Shown here in pieces: positions 42,280 through 51,862 of a stretch of DNA of 64,000 nt. The position numbers and the translations under genes are program-made. A model generated the notes under the pieces. That model was not told where the DNA came from and made no database searches. It saw only the letters and a list, made by a program, of their open reading frames with translations. The stretch's first letter is position 1. Each line of letters begins with the position of its first letter. The DNA comes from VXNE01 sp965261535 (GTDB taxonomy: Bacteria; Pseudomonadota; Gammaproteobacteria; Pseudomonadales; Azotimanducaceae): contig OZ253469.1 in assembly GCA_965261535.1 (NCBI GenBank), positions 4,030,001 through 4,094,000 of the forward strand, read 5' to 3'.

Positions 42280-45200
42280 CCGTGCGGGTCGTCTGGCGGA
42301 GCGGTCATTGGCAACACTAGCGCGAACAGCATTCCTACTGCTAACCGTGCTGGCGGTGTGTCTCGCGCTGGTGCAGGCTGGCGGGCGCCTGTTCTTCGCA
42401 CATCTTGACCAGTTCGAAGATCGCCTGAACGCGCGCCTTGAAAAGACGGGGCTTGCAGTCAATGGCCTGGTGGGATCCTGGCGCTACCTGAACCCGTCGG
42501 TCTCAGCAGCGACCGTAACCTTCGGCGGCGGCGAACTCAATGGACTGGAGTTGGAACTCGACATACCGGAAAGCCTTTGGCGCAACCGCCTGGTAGCTCG
42601 CCGCCTGCACGTCGAATCGGCGCGCCTGCGTTTCGTCCGGACGCAGTCGGGCTGGCGACTCGACGGCAAGGCCGGGGACATGGAGTTGGAAGACTTCTTC
42701 AGGCACAGCGACGAGGTGAAGCTGGCCGGTCGTATTGAACTGGCAGGCCATTCCGCGACGGGCGCCGTTTACGCGCAAGTTGCCGCAACGAATCGCGGCA
42801 ACCGACATCGATGGCACGCAACTATTGCCCCGGAGAGCCCTCAGCCGGGGAGCGCGAGGGGGCACCCCTCGCAAGAAGGGAGCCCTCAGCCGGGGAGCGC
42901 GAGGGGGCACCCCTCGCAAGAAGGGAGCCCTCAGCCGGGGAGCGCGAGGGGGCACCCCTCGCAAGAAGGGAGCCTTCAGCCCGGGAGCGCGAGGGAGCCC
43001 CTCGCAAGGAAGAGGAGCGCGAGGGAGCCCCTCGCAAGGAAGAGCAGCGCGAGGGGGGGGCCCACGCACGAGGAAAGCTGCGGCTGTTTTCTCGTCAACC
43101 TGGATCTGACCGATACGGGCGGCGAGCAACCGGCGGGACGCGCGCGGTTTCTCGCCGATAGTGTTTTGCTTGCGGGCGAACTCGCCGATGCGCTTTCCCT
43201 GCCGGAGTTGCTGCTTGGTATCGACGGACGATGGACTGGCGACGGTAGCCGCGCCGCGGTCGCGGCGGACGCGCGGATCTTGGGCCCAACGGCGAGACCA
43301 TTGAGCATCGCGGTCTCGGCCGTCGCGCAAGCAGTCGGTGGCGACAACACGTATCGAGGGGTCGCATCGCTGCAGGCGACGGCGGGCGATGCTTCGGTAG
43401 CGGTGGACGGGATCGGCGTAAGCGGCGATGCGGATGGAGTCGGATTCTGGTTCGCGAGCCTCGACATTGCTGCGTTGAATGCATTGCTCGCTGCCGGATT
43501 GGGGCGGCACGGACACTGGTTCGAAGGCGTGGCCGCCGACGGCGGCATGGAAGCGATTCAAGTCCACCTGGACGGACGTGGCATCGCCTACCAGGCGCGA
43601 CTCGACGGCATCTTCCTGTCGAGTTATCGAGGCGTGCCCGAAGTGGCGAATGGCTGTGGGCTGCTACACGGGCATTTTCGGGCTATTCGGATCGATTTCC
43701 ACTGCGAGGCGGTGCGTTTCGGCTTGCCGCAGCATTCCGACAACTCGTGGGACTTCGATGTGGCGTCCGGAGGGGCCACCTTCTGGTTCGAACCGGGCTA
43801 TCTCGGCGCGCGCGGCGACGTGGAGGTCGTTCTGGGCGGCGCTGCGGTCGGCGGTGGCTTTGCGGTCACCCGCCCCCGGGATCCTGTCGAAGGGCGATTT
43901 GTCCTGCTCGGGCTGGCGGATGGCGTGGGCGTGGGGTTGATCAAGCACCATTTGCCACGGGGGTTGGGCACGGACCTCAAAGACTGGCTTCAATCGAGCC
44001 TCGCGGCCGGGCAATTGAATGCTGCTTCTACTGTCTATCATGGGCATACGCAGACGCGCCCGGGGTTGCCCAACCGCCGCTTCGAGGTCGCCGGGCTGGT
44101 AGTTGACGGAAAGGTCGAGTATCACCCGGATTGGCCGGTGGCCGAGGCCTTGCAGGGAAGCATCACCATTACCGGCGAAGAGGCGCGGGGACGGGTCGTC
44201 GAAGGCATCGTATTCGGGGGCGAGGTATGGGATTCGGACCTCCGCGTGCCGTTGAGCGGGGGGTACGTCGACATTGCGCTGAATGCGCAGGCCGCTGCCG
44301 CGCGCGCCCTGAACTTCGTGCTCGCGACGCCATTGGCCGAGGAACTGTACTTTGTTTCGGATAGTTGGCGAGGCGACGGGGAGTTGGGTATCGAGGGCAG
44401 CTTGCGGATTCCCATCGACGACGAGTTCGGTCACGCCGACCTGGACCTCGCGTTCGATCTCGACGATGTGGCGCTCGACCTGGTTGACCTGAGGTTGCTG
44501 TTTGCGCGTCTGAATGGTAACGCGCGATTTCAGTCTCCGCACTACTTGACCACGACCGCGGTGGAGGGGTCGTTGTTTGGTTTTCCCGTCCACATTGCGG
44601 CGGCGGCCTCGGAAGAAGCGAACATCCTCGACTTTCGCGGACGGGGTGCCGTAGCAGATATTTACCGTATTCTCGATACCCACGAATTCCCGGTGGCGGC
44701 GGGGGTATTCGGCTTCAATGCGCGGCTATCGGCGTTCGTCGATCCATCCCGCGCCCCGGAACTCACCATCGACTCGGACGGCGTGGGAATCGCCGTAAAC
44801 TTGCCGGCGCCATTGCACAAGGCCGCGGCCCAAGCGCGCCGGCTTGATGTCAAGCTGGTCTTTGACGATGACTACACCCGCGCGGACGTGCGCGGCCAGA
44901 CGTTTGCGGGCTGGTTCCACACGCGCGACGGCGTCCTCGCGCGGGGCGGGATCGGTATCGGCGTGCCGCCGGGGCGGCCGGACTCTTCGTCGTCGCACAT
45001 TCGCCTGTCCGGAAAGTTGAAGACGGTGCGGCTCGAGGGGGATGCTTCCCCATTGATGCCGGAGACGGTGCCGTGGCGACTCGACGACTTGTCGGTGGAG
45101 CGTGTCTGGCTCGGCGACATCGAACTCACGGATGTCTCACTCAACGGTGTCGCTGAAATGGATGGGGCTGCCATCGGCATCGACTCCAATGAGATCCGGG

Positions 45201-46159
45201 GCACCTTTGTCCTGAACGGCAATGAACCCGTTCTCGTATCGCTGGATGAAGTCCGTTTTTCCGAGGAGGAAACCGATGCCGACCTGCTGGACGTCTCGGT
45301 GTTCGACCGCGTGCCCGCCGCCGACGTGACAATTGGCAAGGTCCTGGTCGGCGACGATGACTACGGCAATTGGCGATTCGGCATTCGGCCCGACGACGGC
45401 GTCATTCGCCTCACCGGCCTCGTGGGCGACATCAAGGGCATACACATCGAAGCGGCTGACGATATGGTGTGGGCCAGGAAATCCGATACGTCTCTTTTCA
45501 ACGGTCGGCTTACGGCAAGTGATCTATCCCTCGTGTTACCACAGTGGGGCTACGCGCCGAACGTCGAGAGCACCAAGGTCGATATCGAAGCGGCGGTAAG
45601 GTGGCCCGGGTCGCCGCTCAATTTTGAACTGGACGAGCTTAGCGGCAGCATGCGGATGGCGATCGACAATGGCCGGTTCATCGACGTGGACGATGCTGCG
45701 GGCGCGAAAATTCTCGCGTTGCTCAACTTCGCAAACATTACGCGACGCCTGAAGCTCGACTTTTCCGACGTGTTCGACAGGGGCATCGGTTTCGATCGCA
45801 TCCGTGCGAATGGCGAACTCGACGAAGGCGTGCTGTCGTTTACGGAGCCAATGGAGATACACGGTCCGGGCTCCGACTTCAGGATCAACGGTACGGTGGA
45901 TTTGGCCGATGGCACGCTGAACAACGAGATGATCATCACGTTGCCGCTTTCGTCGAGTCTGCCCTGGTATGCCGTCTGGATTGCCGCGGCGGAACCCGTG
46001 ACGGCCGTCGGCGTGCTGGTCGGACGCGAGCTATTCAAGGAACAGATCAAGACGCTATCGAGCGCCAAGTATCGGATCACGGGCACCATTGAGGAGCCAA
46101 ACCCGGAATTCGTTGATATATTTCGAAGCCAGATGGATCACCCCGGAGAAGTGGAGTGA
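42266..46159 (+). CDS. yhdP: YhdP/AsmA-like envelope lipid-transport protein with repeat-derived insertion
   Basis: 1297 residues from TTG 42266, close to the roughly 1270 of E. coli YhdP once the insertion is discounted. N-terminal membrane anchor AFLLLTVLAVCLALVQAGGR, then a long beta-rich DUF3971 bridge and an AsmA_2-like C-terminus (LSGSMRMAIDNGRFIDVDDA, FTEPMEIHGPGSDFRINGTV). YhdP, TamB and YdbH are thought to carry phospholipid to the outer membrane. Residues 191-270 are wholly repeat-derived, with four 15-residue units such as SPQPGSARGHPSQEG and shorter SAREPLARK units, and the frame continues on both sides. maf and rng, usually before yhdP, are absent. Confidence 0.93.
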   Translation: MLGVDRAGRLAERSLATLARTAFLLLTVLAVCLALVQAGGRLFFAHLDQFEDRLNARLEKTGLAVNGLVGSWRYLNPSVSAATVTFGGGELNGLELELDIPESLWRNRLVARRLHVESARLRFVRTQSGWRLDGKAGDMELEDFFRHSDEVKLAGRIELAGHSATGAVYAQVAATNRGNRHRWHATIAPESPQPGSARGHPSQEGSPQPGSARGHPSQEGSPQPGSARGHPSQEGSLQPGSAREPLARKRSAREPLARKSSARGGPTHEESCGCFLVNLDLTDTGGEQPAGRARFLADSVLLAGELADALSLPELLLGIDGRWTGDGSRAAVAADARILGPTARPLSIAVSAVAQAVGGDNTYRGVASLQATAGDASVAVDGIGVSGDADGVGFWFASLDIAALNALLAAGLGRHGHWFEGVAADGGMEAIQVHLDGRGIAYQARLDGIFLSSYRGVPEVANGCGLLHGHFRAIRIDFHCEAVRFGLPQHSDNSWDFDVASGGATFWFEPGYLGARGDVEVVLGGAAVGGGFAVTRPRDPVEGRFVLLGLADGVGVGLIKHHLPRGLGTDLKDWLQSSLAAGQLNAASTVYHGHTQTRPGLPNRRFEVAGLVVDGKVEYHPDWPVAEALQGSITITGEEARGRVVEGIVFGGEVWDSDLRVPLSGGYVDIALNAQAAAARALNFVLATPLAEELYFVSDSWRGDGELGIEGSLRIPIDDEFGHADLDLAFDLDDVALDLVDLRLLFARLNGNARFQSPHYLTTTAVEGSLFGFPVHIAAAASEEANILDFRGRGAVADIYRILDTHEFPVAAGVFGFNARLSAFVDPSRAPELTIDSDGVGIAVNLPAPLHKAAAQARRLDVKLVFDDDYTRADVRGQTFAGWFHTRDGVLARGGIGIGVPPGRPDSSSSHIRLSGKLKTVRLEGDASPLMPETVPWRLDDLSVERVWLGDIELTDVSLNGVAEMDGAAIGIDSNEIRGTFVLNGNEPVLVSLDEVRFSEEETDADLLDVSVFDRVPAADVTIGKVLVGDDDYGNWRFGIRPDDGVIRLTGLVGDIKGIHIEAADDMVWARKSDTSLFNGRLTASDLSLVLPQWGYAPNVESTKVDIEAAVRWPGSPLNFELDELSGSMRMAIDNGRFIDVDDAAGAKILALLNFANITRRLKLDFSDVFDRGIGFDRIRANGELDEGVLSFTEPMEIHGPGSDFRINGTVDLADGTLNNEMIITLPLSSSLPWYAVWIAAAEPVTAVGVLVGRELFKEQIKTLSSAKYRITGTIEEPNPEFVDIFRSQMDHPGEVE
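42836..43075 (+). repeat. Palindromic hairpin-repeat locus 5, in frame inside yhdP
   Basis: Three near-perfect 45-bp units, a fourth with changes (AGCCCGGGAGC, GCGAGGGAGCCCCTCGC), two short 27-30 bp units and one degenerate unit. The total is 240 bp, exactly 80 codons. The units are in the same orientation as the gene. Encoded residues are Ser, Pro, Gly, Gln and Arg rich, predicting a disordered, basic periplasmic loop. Confidence 0.95.
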
Positions 46160-47604
46160 CGCAAATCATTGAAAACGCCAAGCGGGACTTGTGGGATGCG
46201 GGCGAGATCGGCGAGAGGGACGTGTCCCGGCTGATCGGGCGGCTCATGCACCGGCAGGTAGACGTCGGCGAGTTGTTCTTCCAGCAGAGGCGATCGGAGT
46301 CCTGGACACTCGAGGACGGTATCGTCAAGGACGGTACTTTCAGCGTTGATCGGGGCGTGGGAGTGCGCGCCGTGAGTGGAGAGAAGACGGGATTTGCCTA
46401 CGCCGACGATATCGTCCTGCCGGCGCTGGGCAAGGCCGCGGATGCGGCGCGCACGATCGCCCGGTCGGGAGGCGACGGGTCGATTCAGGCGTACCGACGG
46501 CGCGATGTGACGCCCCGCTATGCGGGCACTGATCCACTTGAGTCGTTCGCAGAACGGGAGAAGGTAGCTCTATTGGGGCGCACAGACGAATTCGCGCGTG
46601 GTCTGGACCCGCGCGTCAAGCAGGTGACGGCTCGGCTCTCGGCGAGCTTTGAAACGAACCTGGTGGTCGGGAGCGATGGCACCTTCGCCGGCGACCTGCG
46701 ACCCTTGGTGCGCTTCGACGTGTCCGTGATCGTCGAGAGGGATGGCCGGAGAGAACGGGGCTTCGGGGGTGGTGGCGGTCGTCATGACTTCTCCTGGATC
46801 CTGTCCGACAACGCCGACGAGGAAGCGCGGGCTTATGCGCGCGAAGCCGTGCGCCAGGCACTCGCGAACCTCGATGCCGTGGACGCGCCGGCAGGTTCCA
46901 TGCCCGTGGTCCTCGCTCCGGGGTGGGCAGGAATCCTGTTGCACGAGGCGGTCGGGCATGGGCTCGAGGGGGACTTCAATCGAAAGGGAACATCGGCCTT
47001 CGCGGGAAGGGTCGGCGAAACGGTGGCGTCGAAACTCTGCACGGTTGTCGATGACGCGACGATGAAGGACAGGCGCGGCTCGCTGACGCTCGACGATGAG
47101 GGCACGCCGGGGCAGCGCACGGTGCTCATCGAAAACGGCGTGCTCATGGGATATATGCAGGACAAGCTCAACGCGCGTTTGATGAAGATGGCTCCCACTG
47201 GGAACGGCCGCAGGGAATCCTACGCCTGCCTGCCCATGCCCCGAATGACGAACACGCTGTTGCTGGCGGGAGATTCCGATCCCGAGGAGATCATCGCGAG
47301 CGTGGACGACGGCGTCTATGCCGTCAGCTTCGGCGGCGGGCAGGTGGATATCACGTCGGGACGATTCGTTTTCTCCGCCACCGAGGCGTACAGGATCGAG
47401 AATGGCAAGGTCACGACGCCGATCAGGGGAATGAGCCTGGTCGGGAGTGGTCCCGAAGTCATGACACGGGTGTCGATGGTGGGGAACGACCTGGCGCTCG
47501 ATCAAGGTGTCGGCACCTGCGGCAAGGAGGGACAGGGCGTACCTGTAGGGGTCGGGCAACCCACGGTAAAGATCGACGAGATCACCGTCGGCGGCACTGT
47601 CTGA
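46156..47604 (+). CDS. tldD: Metalloprotease TldD
   Basis: 482 residues, GTG start overlapping the yhdP stop. The zinc motif HEAVGHGLEGD (HExxxH) lies near residue 262 in GWAGILLHEAVGHGLEGDFN. Other signatures are FAGRVGETVASKLCTVVDDA, LPMPRMTNTLLLAG and the Cys-containing GTCGKEGQGVPVGVGQPT. With TldE/PmbA it forms a heterodimeric protease that processes peptides such as microcin B17 and CcdA. The two genes are adjacent here. Confidence 0.97.
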   Translation: MTQIIENAKRDLWDAGEIGERDVSRLIGRLMHRQVDVGELFFQQRRSESWTLEDGIVKDGTFSVDRGVGVRAVSGEKTGFAYADDIVLPALGKAADAARTIARSGGDGSIQAYRRRDVTPRYAGTDPLESFAEREKVALLGRTDEFARGLDPRVKQVTARLSASFETNLVVGSDGTFAGDLRPLVRFDVSVIVERDGRRERGFGGGGGRHDFSWILSDNADEEARAYAREAVRQALANLDAVDAPAGSMPVVLAPGWAGILLHEAVGHGLEGDFNRKGTSAFAGRVGETVASKLCTVVDDATMKDRRGSLTLDDEGTPGQRTVLIENGVLMGYMQDKLNARLMKMAPTGNGRRESYACLPMPRMTNTLLLAGDSDPEEIIASVDDGVYAVSFGGGQVDITSGRFVFSATEAYRIENGKVTTPIRGMSLVGSGPEVMTRVSMVGNDLALDQGVGTCGKEGQGVPVGVGQPTVKIDEITVGGTV

Positions 47605-47607
47605 GAA

Positions 47608-48954
47608 ATGCGGGCTAAGGACTCCATGGATGTCGGCGATCTTGAATTGGATCTCAAGAACCTGGTCGGCGACATTCTCGACGAAGCGCGGAGACAGGGA
47701 GCCACGGCGGCAGAGGTTTCTGTGGGCGACGACGAGGGACTGACCGTAGTGGTGCGGCAGCGCGACATCGAAACCATCGAGTTCAGCCAGGATCGCGGTT
47801 TCGGCATAACGGTGTACGTGGGCGCCCGCAAGGGCACGGCCAGTACGTCGGACAGCAGGCCCGAAGCGGTGCGCGCCACGGTGCGCGCCGCCCTTGGCAT
47901 CGCGCGCCACACCGAAGATGACGACTGCAATGGTCTCGCTGACCCCGAACGCATGGCCAGGCATCTACCCGACCTCGACCTCTATCACCCGTGGGCCGCG
48001 GATGCCGACGCGCTGCGGGACCTGGCGCTTGAGACCGAAGCCGCAGCCCTGGACTACGATCAAAGGATCGTCAATTCGGAGGGCGCGGAGGTCGCGACGG
48101 AGCGTTCGTGCCGCGTCTACGGCAACACCCACGGCTTCACGGGCGCCGTGACCGGGACGCGGCATAGTGTCCAATGCGCGGTGGTGGCCCGAGACGACGC
48201 GGGAATGGAGAGCGATAATTGGTACAGCATAGCCCGCGACCGAGTCAACCTTGAGGACCATGTCAGTGTTGGGGAAGAGGCGGCCCGGCGTGCCTTGGCT
48301 CGGCTGGGCACCAGGTCCATAAGGACCGGGAACTGGCCGGTACTGTTCAGCCCGCGCATGGCGGCAGGACTGATCGGGCACCTCGTCGGCGCCATCAGCG
48401 GCGGTGCCCTGTACCGTCGCGCGTCCTACCTTACGGATTCGCTCGGCAAACAGGTCGCGGCGAAGGCCGTTACCCTCGCGGAGTATCCGCACCTGCCGAA
48501 AGCTCTGGGCAGCGCGGCTTTCGATGGCGACGGCGTCGCTACCGATAGCAAGGCATTTGTACAGGCCGGGCTTCTCACGCGCTATGTCCTCGGTTCCTAC
48601 TCGGCCCGGCGCTTGGCGTTGGAGACCACCGGCAACGCCGGTGGAGTGTTCAACCTTGCGTTGGAGACCGACACGGTTTGTCCGGCGGCGTTGATGCGGG
48701 ACATGGGGACGGGCCTGGTCGTAACCGAACTGATGGGCCAGGGCGTGGATCTGGTCTCCGGACACTATTCGCGCGCTGCGGCGGGCATCTGGATCGAGGA
48801 CGGCGAGCCGGCGTTTCCGGTGGAGAAGGTGACCATCGCTTCGACGCTCAACGATGTGTTCCACGGTATTGTGGCCGCTGGCGACGATATTGATCGGCGC
48901 GGCAACATCCACACCGGATCCATACTGGTCCAATCCATGACCGTCGCGAGTTGA
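47608..48954 (+). CDS. pmbA: Metalloprotease-associated protein TldE/PmbA
   Basis: 448 residues; ATG 47608 is 3 bp after the tldD stop, and ATG 47626 is an alternative. VVVRQRDIETIEFSQDRGFG, PVLFSPRMAAGLIGHLVGAI and LTRYVLGSYSARRL are family signatures. The HExxxH of TldD is absent, as expected for the partner subunit that forms the proteolytic chamber. It ends SILVQSMTVAS. Confidence 0.96.
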   Translation: MRAKDSMDVGDLELDLKNLVGDILDEARRQGATAAEVSVGDDEGLTVVVRQRDIETIEFSQDRGFGITVYVGARKGTASTSDSRPEAVRATVRAALGIARHTEDDDCNGLADPERMARHLPDLDLYHPWAADADALRDLALETEAAALDYDQRIVNSEGAEVATERSCRVYGNTHGFTGAVTGTRHSVQCAVVARDDAGMESDNWYSIARDRVNLEDHVSVGEEAARRALARLGTRSIRTGNWPVLFSPRMAAGLIGHLVGAISGGALYRRASYLTDSLGKQVAAKAVTLAEYPHLPKALGSAAFDGDGVATDSKAFVQAGLLTRYVLGSYSARRLALETTGNAGGVFNLALETDTVCPAALMRDMGTGLVVTELMGQGVDLVSGHYSRAAAGIWIEDGEPAFPVEKVTIASTLNDVFHGIVAAGDDIDRRGNIHTGSILVQSMTVAS

Positions 48955-48983
48955 AGCGGCGCCATTGGAGGTGCCGCGTGGAG

Positions 48984-49253
48984 CTATTGCTCTTCGCCGA
49001 AACGGTCTTCGATCAGGGCCGAGATCGCTTCGAACGCATCTTTCTCCTCTTCGCCGTTGGTCCGCAATGTCAGGATAGTCCCCTGGCCGGCGGCGAGCAT
49101 CATTACCTTCATGATGCTCTTGGCGTCCACGCTTTTCTCTCCTACGCAGAGTTCGATGCTGCAGGTGAAGGCCTTCGCGAGGTTGACGAGTTTCGCTGCG
49201 GCGCGGGCATGAAGCCCGAGGGCGTTGACGATGACGACTTGTCCATCGGTCAC
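48984..49253 (-). CDS. ptsO: HPr-family phosphocarrier (NPr of the nitrogen PTS)
   Basis: 89 residues from GTG 49253, the normal HPr length. The active His lies in VNALGLHARAAAKLVNLAKA, the regulatory Ser region reads VDAKSIMKVMMLAAGQG, and a Glu-rich C-terminus follows. With PtsN it makes the PTS-Ntr chain. The frame is also open upstream to 49409 through a hairpin-repeat element (52 extra residues including QEPSAGEREGAPRKK), so an N-terminally extended form cannot be excluded. rapZ, usual between ptsN and this gene, is absent. Confidence 0.9.
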   Translation of the reverse strand: MTDGQVVIVNALGLHARAAAKLVNLAKAFTCSIELCVGEKSVDAKSIMKVMMLAAGQGTILTLRTNGEEEKDAFEAISALIEDRFGEEQ

Positions 49254-49290
49254 CGTGTTTGCCCGCGGCGCGAGATCTTCGTCACGAAAA

Positions 49291-49383
49291 TGCCCCACGG
49301 CCGGCGCCTTCGGCTTCGCCTGTTTCTTGCGAGGGGCTCCCTCGCGCTCCCCGGCTGAAGGCTCCTGGCCCAGCCCCGCTCGT
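49291..49383 (-). repeat. Palindromic hairpin-repeat locus 6 (minimal head-hairpin-tail element)
   Basis: Read on the minus strand: head ACGAGCGGGGCTGG, GGAGCCTTCAGCCGGGGAG, hairpin GCGAGGGAGCCCCTCGC, AAGAA, then the tail GGCGCCGGCCGTGGGGCA. At 93 bp this is the simplest complete version of the composite element, lying between ptsN and ptsO in the direction of transcription. Confidence 0.9.
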
Positions 49384-49405
49384 CGACCATGAAGCGTCAA
49401 CCGAT

Positions 49406-49876
49406 TCACGCGGCGACCGCGCCATCGACCATGGCCATCACTTCCTCGAATAGCTCACGATCATCCTCGGCGCGGCGTAAACGAATCGGGTTCGCCGGGT
49501 CATTCAGAACGCTTACCAACACGCTGAAGATGTCCAGGTGGATTTGCGCGGCATCGGGCGGAACGACGAGCGTGAATATCAGATCGACGCGATGATCGTC
49601 GGGCGCGTCGAAGTCGATGGGTCGAGACAGGCGCATGAAGGCGGCCAGAGGCCGTTCGCATTGCGTGCGGCAGTGGGGGACCGCCACGCCACCGCCCAGA
49701 CCCGTGCTACCGAGGCGTTCGCGCGCGAGCAACTCGCGCAGCAGGCGTCTGGCATCCATGTCGGGATGGCGCGCGGCGATGAGTTGCGCTGCCTGTTCAA
49801 GGGCCGACTTCTTGGATGCGGCGCGCACGTCCGCGCGCGTGCAGTCGGGATCGAGAATGCGGCGGAGGTCGATCAT
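49406..49876 (-). CDS. ptsN: PTS IIA-like nitrogen regulatory protein
   Basis: 156 residues from ATG 49876 (MIDLRRILDPDCTRADVRAA). The phosphorylated His is in GLGGGVAVPHCRT (about 66). VDLIFTLVVPPDAAQIHLDI is a family signature. Unphosphorylated EIIA-Ntr modulates potassium uptake and other targets. Gene order hpf-ptsN is standard. Confidence 0.95.
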   Translation of the reverse strand: MIDLRRILDPDCTRADVRAASKKSALEQAAQLIAARHPDMDARRLLRELLARERLGSTGLGGGVAVPHCRTQCERPLAAFMRLSRPIDFDAPDDHRVDLIFTLVVPPDAAQIHLDIFSVLVSVLNDPANPIRLRRAEDDRELFEEVMAMVDGAVAA

Positions 49877-49895
49877 TGCGCTGCTTCCATCCGGG

Positions 49896-50189
49896 CTAGG
49901 CGCGGCGATGCGTGATCTTTTCCTTGTGCTTGAGCACCTGGCGATCGAGCTTGCCCGACAACGCGTCAATGGCGGCGTAGAGATCCGCGTCGTCCGCGCT
50001 GGCGAACAGCTCGGCGCCGTTCGCGTGCACGGTTGCTTCCGCCCGCTGCACCAACTTGTCGACGGACAGGACCACTCGGATGTTGGTGATGTGGTCGTAG
50101 TGACGTTCAAGGCGCCCGATCTTGTTCACGACGTATGCCCGAATGGGATCGGTGACCTCGAGGTGGTCTCCGGAAATGTTCAGTTGCAT
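49896..50189 (-). CDS. hpf: Ribosome hibernation-promoting factor, short form
   Basis: 97 residues: MQLNISGDHLEVTDPIRAYV, then IGRLERHYDHITNIRVVLSV and FASADDADLYAAIDALSGKL with a basic KHKEKITHRRA tail. This is the short HPF that, with RMF, forms 100S ribosome dimers in enterics. It is encoded just after rpoN. Confidence 0.95.
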   Translation of the reverse strand: MQLNISGDHLEVTDPIRAYVVNKIGRLERHYDHITNIRVVLSVDKLVQRAEATVHANGAELFASADDADLYAAIDALSGKLDRQVLKHKEKITHRRA

Positions 50190-50312
50190 GAAAACTCCCT
50201 ATGGCTTGGTTTCGCCGACGATCGGCGCTTGTGAGCGTCTCAGAACCTGCGGCGCCCTTGGAAATACATACCAGACTGGATTCTGGCGTGCCAAGGGCTT
50301 GAAGAGAAGTGA

Positions 50313-51791
50313 TCAAACCAATCTCTTGCGGGCGTTGGAAGACGGTATCGCCATGGACTCGCGATATTTGGCGATAGTCCGGCGAGCCACCTCGATGTTG
50401 CGTTCCGCGAGCATGGACGCAATTCGGCTGTCGCTCAATGGCTTGTTCGGATTCTCGTCGGCGACGACCTTCTTGATCAATGCGCGAATGGCGGTACTCG
50501 ACACTTCTCCGCCCGTCGTGGTTCCGACATGGCTTGAGAAGAAGTACTTCAATTCGAAAATTCCCCGCGGCGTCCTCATGTACTTGCGCGTCGTCACGCG
50601 TGAAATCGTAGACTCGTGCATGCCCACGGCGTTCGCGATGTCCGCGAGGACGAGCGGCTTCATCGCTTCTTCGCCATAGTCGAGGAAACCGCGCTGGCGC
50701 TCGATGATTTCGGTCGCGACCTTCAACAATGTTTCGTTGCGGTTCAGGAGACTTTTCAGAAACCAGCGAGCATCCTGCAGGTTGTTGCGCAGAAACGCGT
50801 TGTCGGCGCTGGAGTCTCCGCGCCGCACCAGACCCGCGTAGCCGTCGTTGATCCGCACCATCGGCATGGAATCGGCGTTGAGTTCCACTAGCCAGCGCCC
50901 GTTGTCCTTGCTGACGAACACGTCGGGTTCGATGTATTCGCAGTCGAAGTCGCCGACCGCCGCTCCGGGTCGGGGATTCAGGGAACGAATCAATTCCATG
51001 GCTCGCCTCAACGCTTCCACATCGAGCTTGGATGCCCGCGCGAGCGCGTTGAAGTCGCTGCCAGCGAGCATGTCGAAATGTCGCTCGACCAGGCGGATAG
51101 CGTCGTGGCGCGAAGAGGTGTCCGGGGGCAACTGGTCGAGCTGCAGGAGCAGGCATTCGCGCAGATCCCGGGCGCCGATACCGACCGGCTCGAACTGCTG
51201 CACACGCGTCAGAACCGCCTCCACATCGTCGGCTGAAATGTCCGGGTGGCTGAATGCGCCGACCAGGGATTCGGCGATATCCTCAATATCGACCTGCAGC
51301 ATTCCGTCGGCGTCGATGGCTTCGATGATGGCGGCGGCGACAAGCGTGTCCCGAGGTTTCATCGGCGAGAGGTTCAATTGCCACAGAAGGTGATCCGCGA
51401 GGGATTCGGCGGCGGGATTGTCGAACTCCATGCCATCGGGCAATGGTGGCCCGGTCGGCGTCGACGCCGGGTACACGTCGTCCCAACTTGTATCGACCGG
51501 GAGTTCCTCGGGAATGCCGACATCTTCAATGAAGCCCTCGCCTTCGTCGTCTCCCTCCGATGGCGGGTCTTCGCGGCGTTCCCACTCGGGATCGCTGCCC
51601 AGATCTTCTGTGGCGACATCGGCAATGTCGTCGTCGTCTTCCGCCAGTTCCAGCATTGGATTGGATTCGACAGCTTCGCGTACCTCGAGGTTCAACTCGA
51701 TCGCCGAGAGTTGCATCAGGCGTATCGCCTGCTGCAACTGCGGCGTCATCGTCATCTGTTGGCCGAATTTCAGGGAAAGGGATTGTTTCAT
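50313..51791 (-). CDS. rpoN: RNA polymerase sigma-54 factor
   Basis: 492 residues. Region I is Gln/Leu rich (LSLKFGQQMTMTPQLQQAIR), followed by an acidic region II (about 55-110). The core-binding and HTH domains include ANAVGMHESTISRVTTRKYM, and the RpoN box RRTIAKYRESM near the C-terminus recognises the -24 element. It lies between lptB and hpf, as in most gammaproteobacteria. Confidence 0.98.
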   Translation of the reverse strand: MKQSLSLKFGQQMTMTPQLQQAIRLMQLSAIELNLEVREAVESNPMLELAEDDDDIADVATEDLGSDPEWERREDPPSEGDDEGEGFIEDVGIPEELPVDTSWDDVYPASTPTGPPLPDGMEFDNPAAESLADHLLWQLNLSPMKPRDTLVAAAIIEAIDADGMLQVDIEDIAESLVGAFSHPDISADDVEAVLTRVQQFEPVGIGARDLRECLLLQLDQLPPDTSSRHDAIRLVERHFDMLAGSDFNALARASKLDVEALRRAMELIRSLNPRPGAAVGDFDCEYIEPDVFVSKDNGRWLVELNADSMPMVRINDGYAGLVRRGDSSADNAFLRNNLQDARWFLKSLLNRNETLLKVATEIIERQRGFLDYGEEAMKPLVLADIANAVGMHESTISRVTTRKYMRTPRGIFELKYFFSSHVGTTTGGEVSSTAIRALIKKVVADENPNKPLSDSRIASMLAERNIEVARRTIAKYRESMAIPSSNARKRLV

Positions 51792-51862
51792 TCGGCGGTC
51801 ACGGCTCTCCCGGGCTTTCCGGGTCCACTCTGTTCCCCGGGTCCACTTTCCCCGGGTCCACT

